33,898 nt of DNA from NCBI GenBank assembly GCA_902609025.1, contig CACLQD010000002.1:1-33898 (forward strand), read 5' to 3'. Below the pieces are notes generated by a model. It was given only the letters and a program-made list of their open reading frames with translations, did no database searches and was not told the DNA's origin. The position numbers and the translations under genes were made by a program. Source of the stretch: an uncultured PS1 clade bacterium. GTDB taxonomy: Bacteria; Pseudomonadota; Alphaproteobacteria; MED-G09. Positions 1 through 8,810 of the stretch are shown here, in pieces. Position 1 is the first letter of the stretch. Each line of letters begins with the position of its first letter.

Positions 1-47
1 ATAGGCAGTATTAGAGATATAATAATTATAAATATCATTAATCCCAT
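1..47 (-). CDS. N-terminal fragment of a possible membrane or secreted protein (runs off the window)
   Basis: After the stop of the NAD(P)HX repair gene (base 71) the minus strand offers an ATG at 47, preceded by a purine-rich AAGAAAG stretch. Fifteen codons remain before the window edge: M-G-L-M-I-F followed by a run of isoleucine, serine and leucine. A very hydrophobic start like this fits a signal peptide or membrane anchor. An alternative ATG lies at 38 in the same frame. Too little remains to name a family, and the reading could be chance in AT-rich DNA. Confidence 0.35.
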   Translation of the reverse strand, partial: MGLMIFIIIISLILP

Positions 48-70
48 TTAAATCTTTCTTTTTTGCTAAA

Positions 71-1594
71 CTAATCTTCACTTTTATATATTCTCCTCAA
101 TTGCTTTGATATTGCTTTAGATAAAAATTTGTTCATATCCTCAGCTATTAGACCAGGTCCTGCCTGAATACCAATTTCATTATGAAGCCAAGATGCAGCT
201 CCTGCTGCAAAATGACTTTTCATTCCCTGCGCAAGAAAACTTCCACATATACCAGCTAATACATCTCCAGATCCTGCAGTTGATAGGAATGGTGAAGATT
301 CTTTCGAAAGAAAAGTTATTTTTTTTGGGGATGAAATAATAGTATCATTACCCTTAAATAAAATTGTCGAATTAGTAAGATCGGCAGCCTTATTTGCTTT
401 ATCAATTTTACTCAAATTACCAAACTTAAATAATCTATTAAATTCTCCTTCATGAGGAGTTAAAATTATATTATTTCTTTTTCTTCTTTTTCGTAAAAGG
501 TCAAATAGTTCATCTGGATTCTTTTCAAAAGAGGTTAGACCATCAGCATCCAAAACAAATTCTATCTCTTCCTTAATTGCTCTTATAACTAATCCTTTGA
601 CAATTTGATTGACTCCGCTTCCTGGCCCAATAATTAAAGTTTTGATTTTTTTTTCTTTTACGAAGTTAAAAAATTCTTCTGTATTGTTTATTTCTTTTAA
701 CATTACTGAGGTAAGGTGAGAGGCATTAACTCCTAAAGCATTAGTCTCAGATGCAAGAGTTACTGCACCTGCGCCTGATCGTAACGCTGTAACCGCAGCT
801 AAACGTGATGCACCTGTAGATGTTAATGGTCCAGACTTAACAAGGATATGTCCCCTTTTATATTTGTGATCAATCATTGATGGCCATTTAAAGTTTTTTA
901 TCCATGATTCAGGAGTGTTTAATTTTACTTTAGATAATCTTTTGGCCTTGGAGATTTCTGTTTTTTTTTCACCAATTGAAACAACATGAATACTACCTGA
1001 ATTTATTTTCCCAGGTAGTAAATAATGACCAACCTTTGGTGCAACAAAAGTTATTGTATGGTTAGCTTTGATGGAAATTGGCATTAAATCGCCCGAGTCA
1101 GAGTTAATTCCACTCGCGATGTCAATAGAAACCTTACAAGCTTTTGTTTTATTAATTTTTTCTACGATCTTTATTAAGGTATTTGAAAAATTCCTGCTAA
1201 GGCCTATACCAAAAATACTATCTACAATCATAGAATATCTATTTAAATTCAAATTATTAAATTTTTGAGCAGAAATATCTAAATTTTTTAATTTCTCTTT
1301 TGTATGCCTATTAATTTTATGTTTATTTAAAATAGGAAAACAAATATCAACCTTGTACCCGCTTTTAAGAAGATACTTTGCTATCACAAGACCGTCTCCT
1401 CCATTATTTCCAGGACCACATAAAATTAAAATTTTATTGTTAAACTCTTTTAGAGAAGGAATAATTTTTTTTTCAATCTTTATAGAAGCTGATTTACCAG
1501 CATTTTCCATTAAATCTGAAAATTTAATACCTCTTCTGATACATAATCTATCTAACTCATAAGAAGATTCTGATGTAAATATAGTATTAGGCAT
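71..1594 (-). CDS. nnr: bifunctional NAD(P)H-hydrate epimerase / ADP-dependent NAD(P)H-hydrate dehydratase
   Basis: This is a metabolite-repair enzyme that epimerises and dehydrates damaged NAD(P)HX back to NAD(P)H. The N-terminal half (about residues 1–215) is the YjeF_N epimerase domain, with the glycine-rich GPGNNGGDGLV near residue 60 and the VDSIFGIGLSR and SIDIASGINSDSG motifs. The C-terminal half (about 240–500) is the ribokinase-like carbohydrate-kinase domain, with VKSGPLTSTGASRLAA, IIGPGSG, LDADGL, LTPHEGEF and the AGSGDVLAG signature near the end. At 507 residues it matches the usual length of the fused bacterial enzyme. Its ATG overlaps the upstream phosphatase stop (TAATG), so the two are translationally coupled. 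Linkage to glnB is common in Alphaproteobacteria. Confidence 0.95.
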   Translation of the reverse strand: MPNTIFTSESSYELDRLCIRRGIKFSDLMENAGKSASIKIEKKIIPSLKEFNNKILILCGPGNNGGDGLVIAKYLLKSGYKVDICFPILNKHKINRHTKEKLKNLDISAQKFNNLNLNRYSMIVDSIFGIGLSRNFSNTLIKIVEKINKTKACKVSIDIASGINSDSGDLMPISIKANHTITFVAPKVGHYLLPGKINSGSIHVVSIGEKKTEISKAKRLSKVKLNTPESWIKNFKWPSMIDHKYKRGHILVKSGPLTSTGASRLAAVTALRSGAGAVTLASETNALGVNASHLTSVMLKEINNTEEFFNFVKEKKIKTLIIGPGSGVNQIVKGLVIRAIKEEIEFVLDADGLTSFEKNPDELFDLLRKRRKRNNIILTPHEGEFNRLFKFGNLSKIDKANKAADLTNSTILFKGNDTIISSPKKITFLSKESSPFLSTAGSGDVLAGICGSFLAQGMKSHFAAGAASWLHNEIGIQAGPGLIAEDMNKFLSKAISKQLRRIYKSED

Positions 1595-2184
1595 TAATTA
1601 ACCTTGCTTTCTAGACTTTTTCCTAATTTCACTATTTTTAACTTGTCATTTATTTTGCTTATCTCAGTAATAGAACAATTTGAGGGCTGAAAATTAATAA
1701 TTTTATCAGATTTAAGTATTTCTCCTATAACAGCATTAATTACTACAAAATGTGTAAATATAATCGTGTCTTTTTTTAAGGAATAAATATTGCTCATAAT
1801 ATTTTCTTTCCATTGAGTAAAATCTACACCAGATTCCATGGTTTCATTGTCTTTTAATAACTCAGGCCAAGTTAAAGGTAAGATCCTTCTTAACCAATCA
1901 ACTCTTTTTTCTAAATCAATAGTTGGAGATGGAAGCTCCCTAAAATTGTCATTAATCTCTATTTCTAGATATTGTTTTTCAAGGGCTAGAGAAGCAGTTT
2001 CTATACATCTATTTAAAGGACTTGATATCGCATTAGTATTATTTGTTGAGTTTTCATCAAAAATAGAGTCAATAAAGGTCATCAAAGATTTTGCCTGCGA
2101 TTTACCTAACTCACTTAAAGGTGGGTTTTGTGAAGTCCACCCCTCAGAAGCTTCTCCATGTCTAACAAGATATATTTTAATCAT
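1594..2184 (-). CDS. histidine phosphatase superfamily protein (phosphoglycerate mutase/SixA-like)
   Basis: This is a 196-residue protein of the branch-1 histidine phosphatase superfamily. The phospho-accepting RHG motif is at residues 8–10 (IYLVRHGEAS). A second catalytic-type histidine follows in IIFTHFVVINAVIGEI near residue 145, and the NPPLSELGKSQA segment is characteristic of the family. The substrate cannot be read from sequence: relatives include phosphoglycerate mutases, alpha-ribazole phosphatases and SixA-type phosphohistidine phosphatases. No cobalamin genes are nearby, so a CobC role is not supported. It lies between the thiolase-like gene (2 nt upstream) and nnr (1-nt overlap), so the three are probably one transcript. 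Confidence 0.85.
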   Translation of the reverse strand: MIKIYLVRHGEASEGWTSQNPPLSELGKSQAKSLMTFIDSIFDENSTNNTNAISSPLNRCIETASLALEKQYLEIEINDNFRELPSPTIDLEKRVDWLRRILPLTWPELLKDNETMESGVDFTQWKENIMSNIYSLKKDTIIFTHFVVINAVIGEILKSDKIINFQPSNCSITEISKINDKLKIVKLGKSLESKVN

Positions 2185-2186
2185 TT

Positions 2187-3719
2187 TTATATTGAAAAAA
2201 TGCTAAGACCTTCAGAATTTTTTGAAACAATACAATCTCTATTTAAGCATTCTTCTTTCATCATAATTTCAAGAGTTTTTTCATCATTTGAAATAGCTAT
2301 AAATCTTTTATTGTTTGCATCTAATCGTCCTATTACTATTCCCATTTGTGGGCCATCTCTTCCATTTGCGACTGTGTATGTTTCTATTCTTGCACTTCCG
2401 TTCGGTTCTTCATCAACATCAGGCCTATCTAAATCATCGATTATTTTTTGATAATTTTTTGGGTCTTCTCTTTGCCAATCGCCTTCAAAAGGAATATTTG
2501 AATAAAGTCCGATACCATGCTTTGTGGCATACCAACCATTTGATGTGCATAAACCTTTACTAGTATTGTTTTCTCTCAATTTTTCCATCATTGTAGCTAT
2601 GGAATGAGTGACATAGTTATTTCCTGCACCTCCAAAGAATGGTAATCCTCCAGTAACAGTTAATGGATTAGATATATTTTCAGAAATATCTAATGCTTCT
2701 CGTCCTAATTCAACCATGCTAGGAAAACAAGAATATAAATCAAAAAAGTCTATTTCATCGATATTCCATTTTGCCATAGATAATGCTTTTTCTCCCATAA
2801 GCCTTATCGCCTTAGATGAATGAAGCTCAGGTCTCTCAGTTACATTCCAAACCTCATTTATGTCACCACATCCATGAAGGTAAATTCTTTTAGATTTTGG
2901 AACAGAATACTCATTTGCTTTTCTTTCACTCATAATTATTATTGAAGCACTTTGATCAACTTCCATTATGGCGTTCATATATTTTGTATAAGGAAATCCA
3001 ATAAATCTGTTTTTTTCATTTGGCGTTGATATTTCTTCGGCACTTCGATAAGTCGGAAACCAAGCATTTGTATTTTGACTTGCAACTTTAGTAAAAGGCT
3101 CAAACATTTTTCCTAAGTAATCTAAGTGTTTATCTATAGAATGATTTTTCTTACCTCTGATAGCATTTTCAAAAAGCGGATATACATTAATTGGAAATAT
3201 TATTCCATGTCTTCTCTCATTTTCCGTTCCGCCAGGCTTTTCAAATCCAAGATCTATTCTTTCTCCTCCAGGGTCGTCGCCCCAACCTGTTTTAACACCC
3301 AATCTAGATGCTTTTCGCATAGATGAAAAACATTCAGCACCTGAAAGAAGGGCCACCTCAGTTTCGCCATTAGTTATCTTTTCGGCTAAAATATTTATTA
3401 AATATTGAGGTGTATTCCCACCAGTTGGTCCGCAATAAGTTTTTGCACCAGAAATTCCTAAAGAATTGGCCAGTGATTGCGGTGGATTAGAGTATATACT
3501 AAAAGGTGGTCTTTTCCCTCCAGCTGAATCAAAAATAAACCTGACTGTTGTTACAGTATCAATTTTATTCTCCAAATTATCTACGGTACTGTCACTAAAT
3601 GCTAGTAAAGAAGACTCTTTCATTAGATCAACAAGGTTTTTGGATTCCTTTGGGTTATCAATTCTTTGTGTTATTTGACCACAACCAACTAAAACAGGTG
3701 TGTTATCTTTAATAGCCAT
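2187..3719 (-). CDS. acetyl-CoA acetyltransferase-like / SCP2-type thiolase-like protein
   Basis: This 510-residue protein has a thiolase fold of the SCP2/thiolase-like type 1 class. The start reads PVLVGCGQITQR. A nucleophile-type cysteine sits in KTYCGPTGGN near residue 98, in the place of the CxG motif of thiolases. GGLPFFGGAGNNYVTHS near residue 355 corresponds to the C-terminal active-site loop but lacks the classical GHPxGxSG histidine motif. A C-terminal extension (about 415–500) resembles the extra beta domain of thiolase-like proteins. The likely role is acyl-CoA chain breakdown or transfer, but substrate and catalytic competence are uncertain. The start is backed by AAGGAG eight bases upstream. 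It opens a three-gene minus-strand operon and is divergent from glnB. Confidence 0.8.
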   Translation of the reverse strand: MAIKDNTPVLVGCGQITQRIDNPKESKNLVDLMKESSLLAFSDSTVDNLENKIDTVTTVRFIFDSAGGKRPPFSIYSNPPQSLANSLGISGAKTYCGPTGGNTPQYLINILAEKITNGETEVALLSGAECFSSMRKASRLGVKTGWGDDPGGERIDLGFEKPGGTENERRHGIIFPINVYPLFENAIRGKKNHSIDKHLDYLGKMFEPFTKVASQNTNAWFPTYRSAEEISTPNEKNRFIGFPYTKYMNAIMEVDQSASIIIMSERKANEYSVPKSKRIYLHGCGDINEVWNVTERPELHSSKAIRLMGEKALSMAKWNIDEIDFFDLYSCFPSMVELGREALDISENISNPLTVTGGLPFFGGAGNNYVTHSIATMMEKLRENNTSKGLCTSNGWYATKHGIGLYSNIPFEGDWQREDPKNYQKIIDDLDRPDVDEEPNGSARIETYTVANGRDGPQMGIVIGRLDANNKRFIAISNDEKTLEIMMKEECLNRDCIVSKNSEGLSIFSI

Positions 3720-4246
<527 letters not shown>

Positions 4247-4276
4247 TTTCAATTTTTTTTAATAACGGAGAACAGC

Positions 4277-5251
4277 ATGAAAAAATATGAATATGTTTGG
4301 CTAGACGGATACCAACCTGAGCCTTACTTAAGAAGTAAAGTAAAAGTAACTACTGATAGAACGCCACCTGAATGGTCATTTGATGGTTCATCAACCCAAC
4401 AAGCCGATACTGAAGGTTCAGATTGTATTCTTATACCAGTTCAAGAATATAAAAATCCATTATTTGGAGATTCTTTAGTAATGTGCGGGGTTCAAACAAG
4501 TGCTAGAGAAGCACATTCAACAAATATGAGACACGCCGCCTCTGAAATCGTTACTGATGAATGGTGGTTTGGTTTTGAACAGGAATATTTTCTTACAAAT
4601 CCAGATGGCTCAATTTTAGGTTGGGAAGAAGGAATTCCTGAAAGAGCTCAAGGTGAATATTATTGCGGTGTTGGAGCAGGAAACGTTAAGGGCAGAGATG
4701 TATCTGAAGCTCATTTAGAAGCATGTCTAGAAGCTGGTATTGAACTTACTGGGACAAATGCTGAAGTTGCTCTAGGTCAATGGGAATATCAATGCCTAGG
4801 TAAAGGAATTAAAGCTGGTGACGACCTATGGATGAGCAGATATCTTCTTCAGAAAGTCGGTGAAGAATTCGATGTTTGTGTAAACTTTCATCCTAAACCT
4901 CAAGAAGGAGACTGGAACGGTTCAGGTATGCATACTAATTTCTCAAATGAAGTAATGAGATCAAATGGTTCTGAAGAACTTTTTACAGGTTTTTGTGAAA
5001 AGTTAGGTGAAGTTCATGATCAAGGTATAGCCTCTTACGGATCAGATAATGATAAAAGACTAACTGGCCTTCATGAAACACAAAAAATTACAGAATTTTC
5101 TTACGGTGTTAGTGATAGAGGTGCAAGTATTCGTATTCCTATTTACACTGTAGAACATAATTGGAATGGATATCTTGAGGATAGAAGACCTGCATCAAAT
5201 GCTGATCCTTATAAAATCATTTCACATATTGTAGGTACTTTAACAAGTTAA
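4277..5251 (+). CDS. glnII: glutamine synthetase, class II (eukaryote-type, GSII)
   Basis: The enzyme condenses glutamate and ammonia with ATP to make glutamine. At 324 residues it is far shorter than class I GlnA (about 470). It opens with YEYVWLDGYQPEPYLRSK and FDGSSTQQA as in rhizobial GlnII and eukaryotic enzymes. Catalytic and substrate-binding segments visible are FGFEQEYFL (about 97), NAEVALGQWEYQ (about 160), NGSGMHTNFS (about 215), ETQKITEFSYGVSDRGASIRIP and the final YLEDRRPASNADPY. Class II enzymes lack the adenylylation tyrosine region of class I, so GlnE control is not expected. It is preceded by CGGAG, follows glnB by 30 bases, and ends at a strong terminator, forming a two-gene operon. 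Confidence 0.93.
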   Translation: MKKYEYVWLDGYQPEPYLRSKVKVTTDRTPPEWSFDGSSTQQADTEGSDCILIPVQEYKNPLFGDSLVMCGVQTSAREAHSTNMRHAASEIVTDEWWFGFEQEYFLTNPDGSILGWEEGIPERAQGEYYCGVGAGNVKGRDVSEAHLEACLEAGIELTGTNAEVALGQWEYQCLGKGIKAGDDLWMSRYLLQKVGEEFDVCVNFHPKPQEGDWNGSGMHTNFSNEVMRSNGSEELFTGFCEKLGEVHDQGIASYGSDNDKRLTGLHETQKITEFSYGVSDRGASIRIPIYTVEHNWNGYLEDRRPASNADPYKIISHIVGTLTS

Positions 5252-5270
5252 AGTTAAAAACATATTACAA

Positions 5271-5301
5271 AAAAAGCCCAACTCGTAAGTTGGGCTTTTT
5301 C
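5271..5301 (+). terminator. Rho-independent terminator of the glnB-glnII operon
   Basis: A perfect nine-base stem, AGCCCAACT (5275–5283) pairing with AGTTGGGCT (5288–5296), closes a CGTA tetraloop. It is flanked by an A-run upstream and a T-run downstream, so the stem could extend by several A·T pairs. It begins about 20 bases after the glnII stop. It is the only clear intrinsic terminator in the window. Confidence 0.93.
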
Positions 5302-5341
5302 TTTTCCTCGAATCAATCTTTATATAAATGTTTAATTCACA

Positions 5342-7282
5342 ATGAATAAAACAAAAAAATATGATGCTTCTTCAATTGAAGTTCTTGAAGGCCTAGAACC
5401 AGTTAGGAGAAGGCCTGGAATGTATATTGGAGGAACAGATAACTCTTCAATGCATCATTTATTCTCGGAAGTTATTGATAATGCTATGGATGAAGCAGTT
5501 GCAAATTTTGCATCATTTATAGAAGTAAGGGTTGAAAAAGATAATATTATAACTGTTTATGATAATGGGAGAGGAATACCTATTGATCCACACCCTAATT
5601 TTCCAAATAAATCTGCTTTAGAGGTAATAATGACAACTCTACATGCAGGAGGTAAATTTAGTAATAAAGTTTATCAAACATCTGGTGGTCTACATGGTGT
5701 TGGTATCAGTGTAGTTAATGCGCTTTCAGAATTTGTTGATGTTGAAATTTATAGAGACAAAAAAATATATAATCAAAAATTTTCAAAGGGATACCCTACT
5801 TCAAAACTAAAGGAATTAAAGAAGAAAACTAATAGAAAAGGAACAAAGGTTAGTTTTAAGCCTGATCCTGAAATATTTGGACTAGATAATTATTTTAATT
5901 GCAAAAAATTATATAATTTTAGTAAATCTAAAGCTTATCTTTTTGCTGGCGTTGAGATTAGATGGTTCTGTGAAGGTGAAATCTCAAAAAAAGAAAATAT
6001 TCCTGAAAATGATGTATTTAAATTTTCGAATGGCCTTATTGATTTAGTAGAAAATGAAGTTGATGAAAAGATGTCCTTACTAACTGAGATCTTTTCAGGA
6101 AATAGGGAAAGAGACAAAAATAATCTATCTTTCGAATGGGCAATTAATTGGTCTTTAGGCAATAATTCATTCTTAAATTCTTACTGCAATACCGTTCCAA
6201 CACCTCAGGGAGGGACTCATGAACTTGGATTAAAAGGTGGACTCTTAAAGGCAATAAAGTCACATGGAGAAAGAACTGGAGATAAAATTGCACAAAAAAT
6301 TAATTCTGATGATTTAAGTAAAAATCTTATAGGTGCGATATCAGTTTTTCTTCCCGATCCTAAATTTCAAGGACAAACAAAAGATAAACTTTCAAATAAA
6401 TCAATCCAAAAGGTTATCGAAAATGCCATAAAGGATAGGTTTGAAACTCTTTTGTCTAACTCACCTCAGCAAACTGAGTCATTGCTAAAATATTTATATT
6501 CAATAACTGAAGAAAGATTAAAGAGAAAACAAGATAAAGAAACATCTAGGAAAAGTGCAATTAGGAAATTAAGACTTCCTGGCAAACTAGCTGATTGCTC
6601 TCAAGGAAATAGCGAAGGTACAGAATTATTTATAGTAGAAGGTGATAGTGCCGGAGGATCTGCAAAACAAGCAAGAGATAGAAGGTTTCAAGCTATCCTG
6701 CCACTTAGAGGGAAAGTTTTAAATGTAGCTAATTCTACTAAATCCAAAATAAGAGATAATCAACAAATATCTGATCTTATACAAGCATTGGGTTGTGGGT
6801 CTGGAGATCTTTATAATGAAAATGGCTTAAGATACGAAAAGATAATTATAATGACTGATGCTGATGTGGATGGTGCGCATATTGCATCGTTATTAATCAC
6901 TTTCTTTCATGAAGAAATCCCTGAAATAATCGATCAAGGGAAGTTATTCTTGGCTTTACCTCCGCTTTACAAAATTTCACAAGGAAAAAAAGTTTTTTAT
7001 GCCAAAGATGATCATGATAGAGATGAAGTGATTAAAAAACATCTCGATGAAACAAAAAAAATTGAAATAAATAGATTTAAGGGTTTAGGTGAAATGATGC
7101 CTGCTCAACTAAAAGAAACGACTATGTTACCTGGTAACAGAACATTATTAAGAATAGTTAATCCCGAAGATAGAAAAAAAGTATCAAAAACAGTTGTAAC
7201 TAATTTAATGGGCAATAAACCTGAATTAAGGTTTGAATTCATTAGAGAAAAGGCTAATCTATACGACAATATTAGAAATTAA
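5342..7282 (+). CDS. parE: DNA topoisomerase IV subunit B
   Basis: This is the ATPase subunit of topoisomerase IV, which decatenates daughter chromosomes with ParC. The start YDASSIEVLEGLEPVRRRPG and GMYIGG are followed by GHKL ATP-binding motifs: EVIDNAMDEAV (about residue 40), DNGRGIP (about 77) and GGLHGVGISVVNALS (about 115). The TOPRIM domain shows EGDSAGGSAKQARDR (about 435) and DADVDGAHI (about 505). At 646 residues without the large GyrB insertion, and with a DPHPNFPNKSALEVIMTTLHAGGKF segment as in alphaproteobacterial ParE, it is called ParE rather than GyrB. The ATG lacks a strong ribosome-binding site. It starts 40 bases after the glnII terminator and 19 bases ahead of the enoyl-CoA hydratase gene. 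Confidence 0.93.
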   Translation: MNKTKKYDASSIEVLEGLEPVRRRPGMYIGGTDNSSMHHLFSEVIDNAMDEAVANFASFIEVRVEKDNIITVYDNGRGIPIDPHPNFPNKSALEVIMTTLHAGGKFSNKVYQTSGGLHGVGISVVNALSEFVDVEIYRDKKIYNQKFSKGYPTSKLKELKKKTNRKGTKVSFKPDPEIFGLDNYFNCKKLYNFSKSKAYLFAGVEIRWFCEGEISKKENIPENDVFKFSNGLIDLVENEVDEKMSLLTEIFSGNRERDKNNLSFEWAINWSLGNNSFLNSYCNTVPTPQGGTHELGLKGGLLKAIKSHGERTGDKIAQKINSDDLSKNLIGAISVFLPDPKFQGQTKDKLSNKSIQKVIENAIKDRFETLLSNSPQQTESLLKYLYSITEERLKRKQDKETSRKSAIRKLRLPGKLADCSQGNSEGTELFIVEGDSAGGSAKQARDRRFQAILPLRGKVLNVANSTKSKIRDNQQISDLIQALGCGSGDLYNENGLRYEKIIIMTDADVDGAHIASLLITFFHEEIPEIIDQGKLFLALPPLYKISQGKKVFYAKDDHDRDEVIKKHLDETKKIEINRFKGLGEMMPAQLKETTMLPGNRTLLRIVNPEDRKKVSKTVVTNLMGNKPELRFEFIREKANLYDNIRN

Positions 7283-7301
7283 TTTTCTTAAGGAGTTATT
7301 T

Positions 7302-8093
7302 ATGGATTTTAATAAAATAAGTTTGGAAGTTTCCGACAATATTGGAATTATGCGATTTAATGATCCCACTGTTAGAAATGCAGTCTCAGGAGAAATGTTG
7401 GAGGGTATTTGGGAATGTCTTAATGAAATTGAAAAAAAAGATTCAAAAATAAAATGCCTTTTAATTACCGGTGAAGGAAAAGGTTTCTGCGCTGGTGCAA
7501 ATTTATCTACAGGCTCAGAAAAATCCAACTCTGGTAGACAAGACGCTGGTCATGCTCTTGAGACAATGTATCATCCAATATTAAGAAGATTAAAAAATAT
7601 GAATATACCTATTGTAACTGCAGTTAATGGTGCAGCTGCAGGAATAGGAATGTCTTTTGCATTAATGGGTGATATTGTCATAGCTTCAAAATCTGCTTTT
7701 TTTCTCCAAGCCTTTAGAAGAATAGGTCTTGTTCCTGATGGCGGATCAACATGGCTTCTTCCAAGATTAATAGGTAATGCAAGGGCCAAAGAACTCTCAA
7801 TTCTAGGTGAGAGATTGCCGGCTGAAAAAGCCTATGATTGGGGATTGATTAACAGATTAACTGAAGATGATGAATTAATAAATAATTCTATGGAAATTTG
7901 TAAAGAATTGGCAAATGGTCCTATGTCCTTAAGACTTATAAGAAAAGCCTTCTGGGAAAGCTCAGACAATACTTATGAGGAACAACTTAATTTAGAGAGA
8001 GAACTTCAATTCGAGGCTGGAAATTCGGAAGACTTTAAAGAGGGAGTTAGAGCTTTTCTTGATAAAAGAGACGCTGAATTTAAAGGTAATTAG
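7302..8093 (+). CDS. enoyl-CoA hydratase/isomerase family protein
   Basis: This is a crotonase-fold protein of 263 residues. The start at ATG 7302 is chosen over longer in-frame options because AAGGAG precedes it at the right distance and the family begins here (MDFNKISLEVSDNIGIMRFN). The oxyanion-hole segments are LLITGEGKGFCAGANL (about 60–75) and VTAVNGAAAGIGMSFALMGDIVIAS (about 105–130). FRRIGLVPDGGSTWLLPRLIG follows and resembles PaaG/PaaB-type isomerases. It probably hydrates or isomerises an enoyl-CoA in fatty or aromatic acid breakdown; the exact substrate is not decidable. It is probably cotranscribed with parE, and its stop is one base from the convergent sufA stop. Confidence 0.88.
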   Translation: MDFNKISLEVSDNIGIMRFNDPTVRNAVSGEMLEGIWECLNEIEKKDSKIKCLLITGEGKGFCAGANLSTGSEKSNSGRQDAGHALETMYHPILRRLKNMNIPIVTAVNGAAAGIGMSFALMGDIVIASKSAFFLQAFRRIGLVPDGGSTWLLPRLIGNARAKELSILGERLPAEKAYDWGLINRLTEDDELINNSMEICKELANGPMSLRLIRKAFWESSDNTYEEQLNLERELQFEAGNSEDFKEGVRAFLDKRDAEFKGN

Positions 8094-8094
8094 T

Positions 8095-8475
8095 TTAATT
8101 TTTAATAAACTCAACTGGAATTTCAGCTTGTTCTAAAGTTACTGACTCACCACATCCACATTCATCAGTTTGGTTAGGGTTATTAAATATGAAGCCTGAA
8201 TTCAGTTTCGTTTCTTCATAATCAAGCTCAGTCCCCAATAAAAATAGAAGAGCAGAATTATCAACTATAACATTAATATTGTTAAGCTTTACAATTTCTC
8301 CATCAACATCAAGATTTTCAACATAATCCATGGTATAGGCCATTCCAGCACAACCGCCATTTTCAACGCCAATTTTAATAGCCTTTATATCTTTTTCAGA
8401 TTCATTAATTAAATACTCTAACCTCTTAACTGCCTCTGGAGTTGCTGACATAATTTTTGTGTTAATTTTACTCAT
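8095..8475 (-). CDS. sufA: A-type iron-sulfur cluster carrier protein
   Basis: This 126-residue HesB/IscA-family protein is the last gene of the suf operon. The three conserved cysteines of A-type carriers are present: one in ENGGCAGMAY (about residue 42) and two in DECGCGES (about 108 and 110). It receives Fe-S clusters from the SufBCD scaffold and passes them to apo-proteins. Sequence alone does not separate SufA from ErpA or IscA; the operon position supports SufA. A second in-frame ATG at codon 9 (MSATPEAV) is an alternative start. It lies ten bases after sufT. Confidence 0.9.
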   Translation of the reverse strand: MSKINTKIMSATPEAVKRLEYLINESEKDIKAIKIGVENGGCAGMAYTMDYVENLDVDGEIVKLNNINVIVDNSALLFLLGTELDYEETKLNSGFIFNNPNQTDECGCGESVTLEQAEIPVEFIKN

Positions 8476-8485
8476 AATTAAACCA

Positions 8486-8809
8486 TTAAAACATATTCAA
8501 TGTTAATCTAGCCTCATCTGACATTAAACTCATATCCCATGGAGGATCGAAAACCATTTCAACAATAACATCGTTTACTCCATCAACCTGTTTAATAGCA
8601 TCTTCGACCCATTTAGGCATTTCTTCTGCAACCGGACACCCTGGAGCTGTTAAAGTCATTGTTACCTTTATATTGTTATTAATTTCTTCATTAATCCCAT
8701 AAATAAGCCCTAACTCATAAATATCAACTGGTATCTCTGGATCATAAACTGTTTTCAATGCCTCAATCAACTTATTATGTTCTATTTTTTTTGTCATTTT
8801 TAAAACCAT
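8486..8809 (-). CDS. sufT: SufT / DUF59 (MIP18-like) Fe-S assembly factor
   Basis: This 107-residue protein has a single DUF59/MIP18 domain: LIEALKTVYDPEIPVDIYELGLIYG, then MTLTAPGCPVAEEMP with the conserved cysteine, and VEMVFDPPWDMSLMSDEARL at the end. These proteins help maturation of Fe-S proteins and are often found with sufBCDS in Alphaproteobacteria. The first ATG (8809) comes one base after the sufS stop; a second in-frame ATG at 8797 (MTKKIEHN) may be the true start, and neither has a strong ribosome-binding site. Confidence 0.9.
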   Translation of the reverse strand: MVLKMTKKIEHNKLIEALKTVYDPEIPVDIYELGLIYGINEEINNNIKVTMTLTAPGCPVAEEMPKWVEDAIKQVDGVNDVIVEMVFDPPWDMSLMSDEARLTLNMF

Positions 8810-8810
8810 A